In this document: positions 15,882 through 23,835 of the stretch, in pieces
How the letters are laid out: the number at the start of each line of letters is the position of its first letter
Position numbering within the stretch: position 1 is the stretch's first letter
Origin: Nocardioides lijunqiniae
Lineage (GTDB): Bacteria > Actinomycetota > Actinomycetes > Propionibacteriales > Nocardioidaceae
DNA: 64,000 bases
Assembly: GCF_015024225.1 (NCBI RefSeq)
Contig: NZ_JACJGM010000010.1
Location: 1-64,000 of the forward strand
Reading direction: 5' to 3'
Translations under genes and position numbers: made by a program
Notes under the pieces: generated by a model
Databases searched by the model: none
What the model was told of the DNA's origin: nothing
The model's input: only the letters and a program-made list of their open reading frames with translations

Positions 15882-16661
15882 TCAGGACCTCTTGCGGGAG
15901 AGGAAGGCGAGCATCGCCTCGCGGGCCTCGTCGGAGGCGAAGAGCGAGGCGCTGAGGGCGGCCATCTCGTCGCCGCGAGCGGTGATGCGCTCCAGCAGGT
16001 CGGTGGCCAGCAGGCGCTTGGTCTCGCGCAGGCCCTGCGGCGATCCCGTCACCAGGGAGGCGACGACCTCGGCGACGGCCGCGTCCAGCTCGTCGGCCGG
16101 CACCGAGCGCGTGACCAGGCCCATGTCGACGGCCTGCGCTGCGGTGAACGCCTCCCCGGTGAGGAACGTGAGGGCCGCGGCGCGCGAGGTGAGACGGGGA
16201 AGGACGGTGAGCGAGATGACGGCCGGCGTGAGCCCGAGCTTGACCTCGGTGAGCGCGAAGCTGGCCTCGTCGGCCGCGACGACGATGTCGGAGGCGGCCA
16301 CGAGGCCGATGCCGCCGGCGCGCACCGCGCCCTGCAGCCGCGTGACCACGGGCTTGCGCAGAGTCACGATCTGGCGCTGCATCTCCACGAGCACCTTCGC
16401 GCCCTCCTCCATGCCGCCCGAGGCCGCCTCGGAGAGGTCGGCGCCCGAGCAGAACACCCGTCCGGTCGCCTGGAGCACGACAACGCGCACGTCGGGGTCG
16501 CCGTCGGCGGCCTCGAGGTGCGCGAAGAGCTCGACGATGAGCTGCTGCGACAGGGCGTTGCGGTTGTGGGGCGAGTCCAGGGTGATGGTCGCGACGCCCT
16601 CGGCGACCTCGTAGTGGACCAGCTCGTCGGGGGCGGGGGTGACGTTCGACATGGCGGTCAT
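15882..16661 (-). CDS. Enoyl-CoA hydratase/isomerase (crotonase) family protein
   Basis: A 259-residue crotonase-fold protein: LDSPHNRNALS near the N-terminus, FCSGADL oxyanion loop, AGGIGLVAASD second oxyanion segment and ALTEVKLGLTP. In classical hydratases the second segment carries one catalytic Glu (GGGCEL); here the position is Leu (GGIGLV), while the second Glu (TEVKLG) remains. So plain hydratase activity is uncertain, and an isomerase or another crotonase reaction is possible. Start ATG at 16661 is taken; ATG at 16652 is as good because an AGGA lies at a better distance. Divergent from the Mo-oxidoreductase gene, 47 bp away. Confidence 0.88.
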   Translation of the reverse strand: MTAMSNVTPAPDELVHYEVAEGVATITLDSPHNRNALSQQLIVELFAHLEAADGDPDVRVVVLQATGRVFCSGADLSEAASGGMEEGAKVLVEMQRQIVTLRKPVVTRLQGAVRAGGIGLVAASDIVVAADEASFALTEVKLGLTPAVISLTVLPRLTSRAAALTFLTGEAFTAAQAVDMGLVTRSVPADELDAAVAEVVASLVTGSPQGLRETKRLLATDLLERITARGDEMAALSASLFASDEAREAMLAFLSRKRS

Positions 16662-16673
16662 CCTGCCGCACCC

Positions 16674-16700
16674 CCATCCGGAAGCGGCACGGTGACGAAC
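16674..16700 (+). promoter_or_regulatory. Probable SigK-type promoter of the Mo-oxidoreductase gene
   Basis: CCATCC (16674-16679), 15-bp spacer, ACGAAC (16695-16700), 8 bp before the ATG. The mycobacterial SigK consensus is CCATCC for -35 and CCGAAT for -10. A second site with the same spacer precedes the fasciclin gene. The distance suggests a leaderless or nearly leaderless message. Confidence 0.65.
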
Positions 16701-16708
16701 ACCTCTCC

Positions 16709-18295
16709 ATGCGCACCCGACTGCTCTACGCCCTCTTCGGCCTGATGGCCGCCCTGCTGGGGGTGGCGACGGGCCACCTGGTCGCGTCGCTCCTCAACCC
16801 CGCCTCCTCCCCCGTGCTGGCGGTGGGCTCGACGGTCATCGACCTGACGCCCACGCCGATGAAGGAGTGGGCGATCCAGCAGTTCGGGAGCAACGACAAG
16901 ATCATCCTGGTCGGGTCCGTGCTGCTCGTCGTGCTGCTGCTGGCCGCGGTGGCCGGGCTCCTCGCCCGCCGCCGGCTCGTCGTGGGCGCGGGGATGCTCG
17001 TGGTCCTCGTGGCCATCGCGGCCGGTGCCGCGATGACCCGCCCGGCCTCCGACGCGCTGGACCTGGTGCCCAGCCTGCTCACGGCCGTGGCCGGCGTGGC
17101 CGCCCTGTGGTGGCTGGACCGGGCGCACCGCACCGGCGCCGTCCTGCGGGACTCCTCCGGGGGCGAGCGCCTCACCCTCGGCTCCGACGCCCAGCGATCC
17201 GGGCCCTCCGAGCACTCGGGACGCTCCCAGCACCGCGCCAGCCGGCGCGGCGTCCTGGTGGCGCTGGGCGTGATCGCCGCCGCGACCGCCGTCATGGGCG
17301 GCGCGGGCCGCGTCATCGGCCGGCTGCGCAGCCGCCCCGAGGACATCGACCTCCCGGCCGCCGCGGACCCGGCGCCGCCGCTGCCGAGGGGCATCGAGGG
17401 CGACGTGCCCGGACTGACGTCGTTCCGCACGCCGACCAAGGACTTCTACCGGGTCGACACCCGCCTGGACACCCCGGTCATCAGCGCCGACGACTGGTCG
17501 CTGACCATCGACGGCGACGTCGACGAGGAGCTCACGTTCAGCTTCGACGACCTGCTCGAGATGGACCTCATCGAGCGCGACATCACCCTCACCTGCGTGT
17601 CCAACAGCGTCGGAGGGCCCTACGTCGGCGCCGCCCGCTGGACCGGGGTGCGGCTCACCGACCTGCTCGACATGGCCGGGGTGGGCAGCAAGGCCGACCA
17701 GATCCTCAGCACCGACTTCGAGGGGATGACGATCAGCACCCCGCTCGACCTGGCCACCGACGGCCGCGACGCGATGGTGGCGATCGGGATGAACGGCGCC
17801 GGCCTGCCCCGCGCCAACGGCTTCCCGGCCCGCCTCGTGATCCCGGGCCTCTACGGGTTCATCAGTGCCACGAAGTGGGTCACGCGGCTCACGCTGACGA
17901 CGTACGCCGAGAAGTCGGCGTACTGGACCGACAAGGACTGGGACACCGACGCCCCGATCAAGATCTCGGCCCGCATCGACACCCCCAACGCCCTCGACGA
18001 GCTGCCGAAGGGCGAGAACCTCATCGGCGGCGTGGCCTGGGCCCAGCAGAAGGACGGCGTCGCGAAGGTCGAGGTCCGGGTGGACGGCGGGCCCTGGAAG
18101 CCGGCCGAGCTCGGCCCTGACGGCGGCAACGACTACTGGCGCCAGTGGGTCTACCGCTGGGACGCCGAGCCGGGCCAGCACACGATCGCCGCACGCGTCA
18201 CCAGCGGCGACGGCGAGGTGCAGACCGCGGCGACCGCCGAGCCGTTCCCGGGCGGCTCCAGCGGCATCCACGAGTTCCTCGTGTCCGTGGCGTAG
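16709..18295 (+). CDS. Membrane-anchored molybdopterin oxidoreductase (sulfite-oxidase family)
   Basis: A 528-residue protein. About five N-terminal transmembrane helices (near 5-28, 64-86, 90-110, 119-137, 181-200) anchor an extracytoplasmic Mo-cofactor domain (about 235-420) and a C-terminal Ig-like dimerisation domain (about 430-525). Cys296 in ITLTCVSNSVGG is the expected molybdenum thiolate ligand, and GFPARLVIPGLYG is a family signature. Relatives oxidise sulfite or reduce oxidised methionine in secreted proteins (MsrP-like). Position at the head of a SigK locus with its own SigK-type promoter suggests a redox-repair role at the cell surface (inference). Confidence 0.88.
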   Translation: MRTRLLYALFGLMAALLGVATGHLVASLLNPASSPVLAVGSTVIDLTPTPMKEWAIQQFGSNDKIILVGSVLLVVLLLAAVAGLLARRRLVVGAGMLVVLVAIAAGAAMTRPASDALDLVPSLLTAVAGVAALWWLDRAHRTGAVLRDSSGGERLTLGSDAQRSGPSEHSGRSQHRASRRGVLVALGVIAAATAVMGGAGRVIGRLRSRPEDIDLPAAADPAPPLPRGIEGDVPGLTSFRTPTKDFYRVDTRLDTPVISADDWSLTIDGDVDEELTFSFDDLLEMDLIERDITLTCVSNSVGGPYVGAARWTGVRLTDLLDMAGVGSKADQILSTDFEGMTISTPLDLATDGRDAMVAIGMNGAGLPRANGFPARLVIPGLYGFISATKWVTRLTLTTYAEKSAYWTDKDWDTDAPIKISARIDTPNALDELPKGENLIGGVAWAQQKDGVAKVEVRVDGGPWKPAELGPDGGNDYWRQWVYRWDAEPGQHTIAARVTSGDGEVQTAATAEPFPGGSSGIHEFLVSVA

Positions 18296-18334
18296 GCCGC
18301 GTGAGCCAGGTCACCGAAAACCTTCGGCGCGCAC

Positions 18335-18361
18335 CAATCCGGATCCCCGGCAGCACCGAAC
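18335..18361 (+). promoter_or_regulatory. Probable SigK-type promoter of the fasciclin gene
   Basis: CAATCC (18335-18340; CCAATCC from 18334), 15-bp spacer, CCGAAC (18356-18361), about 46 bp before the ATG. Spacer length and -10 box agree with the site at 16674-16700. A GGAAGG ribosome-binding site is at 18393-18398. Confidence 0.65.
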
Positions 18362-18407
18362 CACTGTCAGACCAAGAGCACGACACCCCAACGGAAGGCA
18401 CGACATC

Positions 18408-19076
18408 ATGAAGCTCCAGACCCTCAGCCGCACCGGCGGCATCGCCGCCGCGGCGATCGCCCTGTCGCTCTCGCTCGCTGCCTGTGGCGGGGACGAGGAG
18501 TCCAGCTCGGGCTCCGACGACTCCTCCAGCTCCGCCGAGTCGACGCCCTCGGAGTCCGCCTCGGAGGAGTCCACCCCGGCCGAGCCCGCCGCCGACGGCC
18601 CGTTCGGCGACGGCTGCGCCGCCGTGCCGACCTCGGGTGCCGGCTCCTTCGACGGCATGGTCAAGGACCCGGTCGCCACCGCCGCCAGCAACAACCCGCT
18701 GCTCTCGACCCTGGTCACCGCGGTCGGCGAGGCCGGCCTCGCCGGCACCCTGAACGACCTGCCCGAGGCCACGGTCTTCGCCCCGGTCAACGACGCGTTC
18801 GCCGCGATCCCCGAGGACCAGCTCAACGCGATCCTGGCCGACAAGGCCATGCTCACCAAGATCCTGACCCACCACGTGGTGGCCGGGAAGCTGGACCCGA
18901 CGGCCGTCGTCGGCGAGCAGACCACCGTCAACAAGGACACGCTGACCGTCGAGGGCGACGAGACCGGCATGACCGTCACGGACGGCGTGGCCACCGCCAA
19001 CGTCATCTGCGGCAACGTCCCCACCGCCAACGCCACGGTCTACATCATCGACCAGGTGATGGCCGGCGCGAAGTGA
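18408..19076 (+). CDS. Fasciclin-domain lipoprotein (MPT83/MPT70-like)
   Basis: A 222-residue surface lipoprotein. Signal peptide with lipobox LAAC (Cys26), then a Ser/Glu-rich linker (27-65) and one FAS1 domain (about 80-220) with the conserved TVFAPVNDAFAAIP (H1 motif) and a final VYIIDQV (H2 motif). FAS1 domains mediate adhesion or ligand binding. In Mycobacterium tuberculosis the fasciclin proteins MPT70 and MPT83 are the main SigK targets, and here the gene lies right before sigK behind a SigK-type promoter. Two cysteines in the FAS1 part (DGCAAVP and VICGNV) match the disulfide of MPT70/83. Confidence 0.93.
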   Translation: MKLQTLSRTGGIAAAAIALSLSLAACGGDEESSSGSDDSSSSAESTPSESASEESTPAEPAADGPFGDGCAAVPTSGAGSFDGMVKDPVATAASNNPLLSTLVTAVGEAGLAGTLNDLPEATVFAPVNDAFAAIPEDQLNAILADKAMLTKILTHHVVAGKLDPTAVVGEQTTVNKDTLTVEGDETGMTVTDGVATANVICGNVPTANATVYIIDQVMAGAK

Positions 19077-19096
19077 CCGTTTCCCAAGAGACGGTC
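19075..19096 (+). terminator. Short hairpin between the fasciclin gene and sigK
   Basis: GACCGTTTC and GAGACGGTC pair with one mismatch around CCAA, starting at the fasciclin stop codon. It could attenuate read-through from the strongly expressed lipoprotein gene into sigK. Confidence 0.5.
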
Positions 19097-19116
19097 TGAG
19101 CGCGAGGATCTGTTCC

Positions 19117-19719
19117 ATGGACCCGACCGGACCCGCCATCGCCGGTGTCCCCTCCTGGGAGGGGGCACCGGCGGTGCCGGACCTCGGCGACCTGCTGAAG
19201 CTCTCCGCCCGCGGGGACCAGGCAGCATTCGCCCAGCTGTACGACGCCGTCGCCGCACGCGCCTACGGGCTCGCGCTGCGGGTCGTGCGTGACCCGGCGC
19301 AGGCCGAGGAGGTCACGCAGGAGGCGCTGCTGGAGCTGTGGCGGACCGCGAGCCGCTTCGACAGCGCGCTCGGGAGCCCCATGGCCTGGATCCTCACCAT
19401 CGTGCACCGCAAGGCCGTCGACCGGGTCCGCTCGGCCGAGGCCTCCACCCGACGGGACACGACGTACCACGTGCAGAACCAGGCGGTGGACCACGACACC
19501 ACCGCCGACGCCGCCCACGCCTCCCTGGAGGCCAGGCGGGTCAGGGACGCGCTGCAGAGTCTCACCGACGTGCAGCGCGAGGCCCTGGAGCTCGCCTACT
19601 TCGGCGGCTACACGCACACGGAAGTGGCCACCATGCTCGACCTCCCGGTCGGCACGGCCAAGACACGGATCCGCGACGGCCTGATCAGGCTGCGCGACAC
19701 GATGGGGGTAGGAACATGA
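19117..19719 (+). CDS. sigK: ECF RNA polymerase sigma factor SigK
   Basis: A 200-residue ECF sigma factor with region 2 (LSARGDQAAFAQLYD... RVVRDPAQAEEVTQEALLELW) and region 4 (LTDVQREALELAYFGGYTHTEVATML, then GTAKTRIRDGLIRLR). Assignment to SigK rests on the neighbourhood: RskA-type anti-sigma coupled by ATGA overlap, fasciclin lipoprotein, FAD enzyme, DUF1365, cyclopropane-synthase homologues and DUF1295, as in the M. tuberculosis sigK locus. ATG start at 19117 with GAGGAT upstream. I found no SigK-type promoter directly before this gene, so it may rely on read-through or a housekeeping promoter. Confidence 0.93.
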   Translation: MDPTGPAIAGVPSWEGAPAVPDLGDLLKLSARGDQAAFAQLYDAVAARAYGLALRVVRDPAQAEEVTQEALLELWRTASRFDSALGSPMAWILTIVHRKAVDRVRSAEASTRRDTTYHVQNQAVDHDTTADAAHASLEARRVRDALQSLTDVQREALELAYFGGYTHTEVATMLDLPVGTAKTRIRDGLIRLRDTMGVGT

Positions 19720-20498
19720 GCAGCGACATCCACGCGCTCTCGGGTGCCTACGCCGTCGACGCGCTCGACGACATCGAGCGCGCCCAGTTCGAGCGGCACC
19801 TCGCCGAGTGCGAGGCGTGCCGGGCCGAGGTCCGGAGCCTGCGCGAAGCGACGGCGTTGCTGGCCGAGGCCGTGCAGCAGGAGCCGCCCGCCGGGCTGCG
19901 CGACCGGGTGCTCGCCGGCATCGACACCGTGCGCCCCCTGCCGCCCCTCACCTCCCCCGCGTCCGCCCCCCTGACTCCCGTCGTCTCCTCCGACGCCGAC
20001 GCACTGGGGACGCCGGCGTCGTCGGAGGCGTCGGGGAGCCGGCGCACCCGCCGCCGCTTCCCCGCCCTCGTCGCCGCGGCCTCGGTCGCCGCGGTGCTCG
20101 GCCTGGGCGGCGTCGTCGCCTCCCAGCCCTGGAAGGACGAGACCTCGCAGCCGCCGTCGGCGGTCGACCAGGTGCTCGCCGCCCCCGACGCCGAGTCGTG
20201 GGAGCAGCGCATGGACGACGGCGCGAAGGTGACGCTGACCCGCTCCGAGAAGCTCAACCGGGCGGTCGTCACCGCCGAGGGCATGCCCGAGCTCACCGAC
20301 GAGCAGGTCTACGAGCTGTGGCTGCAGCACGACGGACGGATGGTCCCGGCCGGGGTGATGGACGGCGAGTCCGGCACCCTGCTGCTGGAGGGCGACCCCT
20401 CCACCGCCGAGGCCGCCGGCATCACGATCGAGCCTGCGGGAGGCTCCGAGGAGCCGACCACCGAGCCGATCATGACCTTCCCGTTCGAGCAAGTCTGA
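19716..20498 (+). CDS. rskA: Anti-sigma-K factor RskA (zinc anti-sigma domain)
   Basis: A 260-residue membrane anti-sigma factor. The cytoplasmic ZAS domain shows the H-x3-C-x2-C motif (His28, Cys32, Cys35 in HLAECEAC). A proline- and serine-rich linker leads to one transmembrane helix (about 115-136) and an extracytoplasmic RskA C-terminal domain (about 140-260) with YELWLQHDGRMVPAGV. It binds and silences SigK until cut by regulated proteolysis. Coupled to sigK (ATGA) and to the next gene (TGATG). The extracytoplasmic domain would sense the envelope redox state (family knowledge, inference here). Confidence 0.94.
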   Translation: MSSDIHALSGAYAVDALDDIERAQFERHLAECEACRAEVRSLREATALLAEAVQQEPPAGLRDRVLAGIDTVRPLPPLTSPASAPLTPVVSSDADALGTPASSEASGSRRTRRRFPALVAAASVAAVLGLGGVVASQPWKDETSQPPSAVDQVLAAPDAESWEQRMDDGAKVTLTRSEKLNRAVVTAEGMPELTDEQVYELWLQHDGRMVPAGVMDGESGTLLLEGDPSTAEAAGITIEPAGGSEEPTTEPIMTFPFEQV

Positions 20499-22537
20499 TG
20501 ACCCGCAGGGACCGCCACCGCGTCGCGGTGGTGGGATCCGGCGTGTCCGGACTCACCGCGGCGTACGTCGCCTCCGGCTCGGCCGAGGTCACGCTCTTCG
20601 AGGCCGACGACCGGCTCGGGGGCCACGCCGACACCCATCGCGTGAGCGAGGGCGACCGCGAGCTCGCGATCGACACCGGCTTCATCGTGCACAACGAGCG
20701 CACCTACCCGGTGCTCCTGCGGATGTTCGCCGAGCTCGGCGTCGCGACGCAGGAGTCGGAGATGTCGATGTCGATCCGCGACGACGGCACCGGGCTGGAG
20801 TGGGCCGGCGCGCTCGGCCGGCACGGCGTGTTCCCCTCCGCCCGACACCTCGCCGACCGCCGCTACCTGCGGATGCTCACCGAGATCCCGCGCTTCCACC
20901 GGCGAGCCCGCCGGCTGCTGGCGGCCGAGGGTCCCGAGGCCACCGAGGCCACCGAGGCCACCGACACGACGCTGCGTGCCTTCCTGGCCGACGGCGGGTT
21001 CACGCCGTACTTCACCCGACACTTCATGGAGCCGCTCGTCGCCGCCGTGTGGTCCTGCGACCCCGCGGTCTCCCTGGACTACCCCGCGCGCTACCTCTTC
21101 CGGTTCCTCGACCACCACGGCATGCTCGCGGTCTTCGGGTCGCCGCCGTGGCGCACGGTCACCGGCGGCTCGCACGAGTACGTCGGTCGCCTCGCCGCCC
21201 GGCTGGTCGAGCGAGGCGCGCACGTGCGCACCGGCACCAAGGTCACCTCGCTCCTCGAGACGCCCGACGGCGTCGAGGTCACCGACGGCAACGGCACCGT
21301 CACCACCTACGACGCCGTCGTGGTCGCCGCGCACCCGGCGCAGGCGCTCTCGATGCTGGCCGAGCCCACGCCCGCGCAGCGCGACGTGCTGGGCGCGATG
21401 CCCTACGAGCCCAACGTGGCCGTCCTGCACACCGACACCTCGCTGCTCCCGCGCAACCCGAGCACGTGGGCCTCGTGGAACCACCGCCGCACCGCCGACG
21501 ACCGGGCCACCGGGGAGAACGGCGTGCTCGTCACCTACGACCTGACCCGGCTGCAGCGCCTCGACACCGACGTCCACTACCTCGTCACGCTCGGCGGTGA
21601 GCACCTCATCGACCCCACGACGGTCATCGACCGCATGGAGTACGAGCACCCGCTCTACAACCCGACGTCCGTGGCCGCCCAGCAGCGGCTGCCGGAGATC
21701 GACACCGACCGGGTCGCGTTCGCCGGCGCCTACCACGGCTGGGGCTTCCACGAGGACGGCGCGCGCTCGGGTCTCGCCGCCGCCGAGCGGCTCGGCTTCG
21801 GCTGGGTGGCGCCCGCCGAGCTGACCGTCGCCGGCCCCGACGTCGCGGACGGGCAGGTCTACGACACGACCATCCGGCACACCCGGCGCGCGCCGTTCGC
21901 CCGCACCTTCGAGCACCGCTCGCGCACCTGGCTGGTCGACCTCGACCGGCTCCCCGACCACGGCGTGCTGGGCAGCTTCGAGGCGCGCGACCACCTCGGC
22001 GACGCCGACCGGAGCATCCGCGCCAACGTGGAGGCCTTCCTGGCCGCCCACGACGTCCGGCTCGACGGCGGCCGCATCCTCATGGCCGCCCACGCCCGCG
22101 CGTTCGGCTACTGCTTCAACCCGATCACCGTCTTCTGGTGCTGGGACGCCGCCGGCGAGCTCGCCGCCACCGTCGTCGAGGTGCACAACACCTACGGCGA
22201 CCGGCACGCCTACCTGGTCCACCCCGACGCCCAGGGCCGCACCTCGACCCCCAAGGCCATGTACGTCTCGCCGTTCCACGGCACCGACGGCACCTACGAG
22301 CTGGCCGTGCCCGTCCCGGGCCGCAGCCTGCAGGTCGCCGTCACGCTGCACAGCGACGACGGCGCCGTGTTCTCGGCGTCGCTCTCCGGGCGCCGGTCCT
22401 CGGCGAGCCCCTGGCGCGCGGCACCCGCAGCGCTGCGCGGCTCGGTCCTGATCCGCGCCCACGGCGTGTGGCTCTGGCTGCGCCGCCTGCCGATCCGTCC
22501 TCGTCCACCGCACCACCAGGAAGGAGTCTCGCGATGA
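20498..22537 (+). CDS. FAD-dependent oxidoreductase fused to a DUF1365 domain
   Basis: A 679-residue fusion. Residues 1-440 form an amine-oxidase-like FAD enzyme with VAVVGSGVSGLTAAY (9-23) and ADDRLGGHADTH; residues 450-670 form a DUF1365 domain (FEHRSRTWLVDLDRLP, FGYCFNPITVFWCWD, KAMYVSPFH). In mycobacteria the two are separate neighbouring genes of the sigK locus (Rv0449c and Rv0448c types). Genes of this kind accompany CFA-synthase-like methyltransferases and are thought to modify unsaturated acyl chains. A 9-bp triplicate repeat encodes EATEATEAT (147-155). It shares one base with rskA and overlaps the methyltransferase by 4 nt. Confidence 0.92.
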   Translation: MTRRDRHRVAVVGSGVSGLTAAYVASGSAEVTLFEADDRLGGHADTHRVSEGDRELAIDTGFIVHNERTYPVLLRMFAELGVATQESEMSMSIRDDGTGLEWAGALGRHGVFPSARHLADRRYLRMLTEIPRFHRRARRLLAAEGPEATEATEATDTTLRAFLADGGFTPYFTRHFMEPLVAAVWSCDPAVSLDYPARYLFRFLDHHGMLAVFGSPPWRTVTGGSHEYVGRLAARLVERGAHVRTGTKVTSLLETPDGVEVTDGNGTVTTYDAVVVAAHPAQALSMLAEPTPAQRDVLGAMPYEPNVAVLHTDTSLLPRNPSTWASWNHRRTADDRATGENGVLVTYDLTRLQRLDTDVHYLVTLGGEHLIDPTTVIDRMEYEHPLYNPTSVAAQQRLPEIDTDRVAFAGAYHGWGFHEDGARSGLAAAERLGFGWVAPAELTVAGPDVADGQVYDTTIRHTRRAPFARTFEHRSRTWLVDLDRLPDHGVLGSFEARDHLGDADRSIRANVEAFLAAHDVRLDGGRILMAAHARAFGYCFNPITVFWCWDAAGELAATVVEVHNTYGDRHAYLVHPDAQGRTSTPKAMYVSPFHGTDGTYELAVPVPGRSLQVAVTLHSDDGAVFSASLSGRRSSASPWRAAPAALRGSVLIRAHGVWLWLRRLPIRPRPPHHQEGVSR

Positions 22538-23835
22538 CGCTGACTCCCGCACGCCCGGCCGTCGACAGCTGGCCCGGCCTCGCCGTCGTCCCCTCCGGCC
22601 CCCGCGCCGCGGTCTCCGCACGCGTGGCCAAGCGCCTCTTCCGCGCCGCGATCGACCGCCTCGACGTCACCGTCGTCGCCGGCGACGAGACGTTCGGCAA
22701 GGGTGGTCCCGTCGCCGTCATCCACCGGCCCGACGAGTTCTACGCCCGCATCGGGCGCCACCAGCTGATCGGCTTCGGCGAGGCCTACCTCACCGGCGCG
22801 TGGGACACCCGCGAGCCCGGCGACCTCGGCGCCTTCCTCACGGTGCTGGCAGCGGAGGTCTCCGACCTCGTGCCCCAGAGCCTGCAGCGACTGCGGGCCG
22901 CAATCGTCGCCCGACCGCCCAGCCTGCACCGCAACACCGAGCACAACACGCGCGACAACATCGCGCACCACTACGACCTCTCCAACGACCTGTTCGAGCA
23001 GTTCCTCGACAGCTCGCTGAGCTACTCCTCGGCGCTCTTCCCCTCCGAGGTCGTCGACCGCGGTGACCACCTCCAGGCCACCGCGCCGTACGACGCCCCG
23101 GTGTCCGCCGGCCTGCACGACGCCCAGATCCACAAGATCGAGCGGATGCTCGACGAGGCTCACGTGGGCCCCGGCAGCCGCGTCCTCGAGATCGGCTCGG
23201 GCTGGGGCGAGCTCGCCATCCGCGCCGCCTCGCGCGGCGCGACGGTGCGCACGATCACCCTGTCCACCGAGCAGCAGGCGCTCGCGCGTCAGCGCGTGGC
23301 CGCCGCCGGCCTCAGCGAGCTGGTCTCGGTCGACCTGTGCGACTACCGCGCCGTCGACGGCTCCTACGACGCGGTGGTGTCGGTGGAGATGATCGAGGCG
23401 GTCGGCTGGGAGTACTGGCAGACCTACTTCCAGACCATCGACCGGGTGCTCGCGCCCGGCGGACGCGTCGTCATCCAGGCGATCACGATGCCGCACGACC
23501 GGATGCTCGCCACCCGGCGCACCTACACCTGGATCAACAAGTACATCTTCCCCGGCGGCTTCCTGCCCTCCGTGCAGGTGCTCGACGAGATCACCGACGA
23601 CCACACCACGCTGGCGCTGACCGGGCGGCTGTCCTTCGGCGCCCACTACGCCGAGACGCTGCGCCTGTGGGACGAGGCCTTCCTGGCCGCCTCGCAGCGC
23701 ATCCTGGGCCTCGGCTTCGACGGGACCTTCCTGCGGATGTGGCACTTCTACCTGGAGTACTCCCGCGCCGGCTTCGCCGCGGCGTACCTCGACGTCAACC
23801 AGCTGACGTTCACCCGCCCCACGGACAGCGTGTGA
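22534..23835 (+). CDS. Cyclopropane-fatty-acid-synthase-like methyltransferase 1 (UfaA1-type)
   Basis: A 433-residue SAM-dependent methyltransferase of the CFA synthase family. N-terminal lipid-binding part (about 30-130), then NIAHHYDLSNDLFEQFLD, the SAM site VLEIGSGWGELA (near 218-229), and YFPGGFLPSV-like and LRLWDEAF features. The family methylates or cyclopropanates cis double bonds of phospholipid acyl chains. A mycobacterial homologue in this locus is ufaA1. Start ATG at 22534 overlaps the previous stop (ATGA), with AAGGAG just upstream. Its substrate is probably prepared or further oxidised by the fused FAD/DUF1365 enzyme (inference). Confidence 0.9.
   Translation: MTLTPARPAVDSWPGLAVVPSGPRAAVSARVAKRLFRAAIDRLDVTVVAGDETFGKGGPVAVIHRPDEFYARIGRHQLIGFGEAYLTGAWDTREPGDLGAFLTVLAAEVSDLVPQSLQRLRAAIVARPPSLHRNTEHNTRDNIAHHYDLSNDLFEQFLDSSLSYSSALFPSEVVDRGDHLQATAPYDAPVSAGLHDAQIHKIERMLDEAHVGPGSRVLEIGSGWGELAIRAASRGATVRTITLSTEQQALARQRVAAAGLSELVSVDLCDYRAVDGSYDAVVSVEMIEAVGWEYWQTYFQTIDRVLAPGGRVVIQAITMPHDRMLATRRTYTWINKYIFPGGFLPSVQVLDEITDDHTTLALTGRLSFGAHYAETLRLWDEAFLAASQRILGLGFDGTFLRMWHFYLEYSRAGFAAAYLDVNQLTFTRPTDSV

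Noticed and set aside
13282..16614. A 1110-codon open frame on the plus strand across helD and the crotonase gene
   Set aside because: Same effect: shadow of minus-strand coding sequence, composition not protein-like, and it would cross the terminator at 15663-15715.
19077..19116. A SigK promoter directly before sigK
   Set aside because: The 40-bp gap contains a hairpin but no CCATCC or CGAAC boxes at the right distance.
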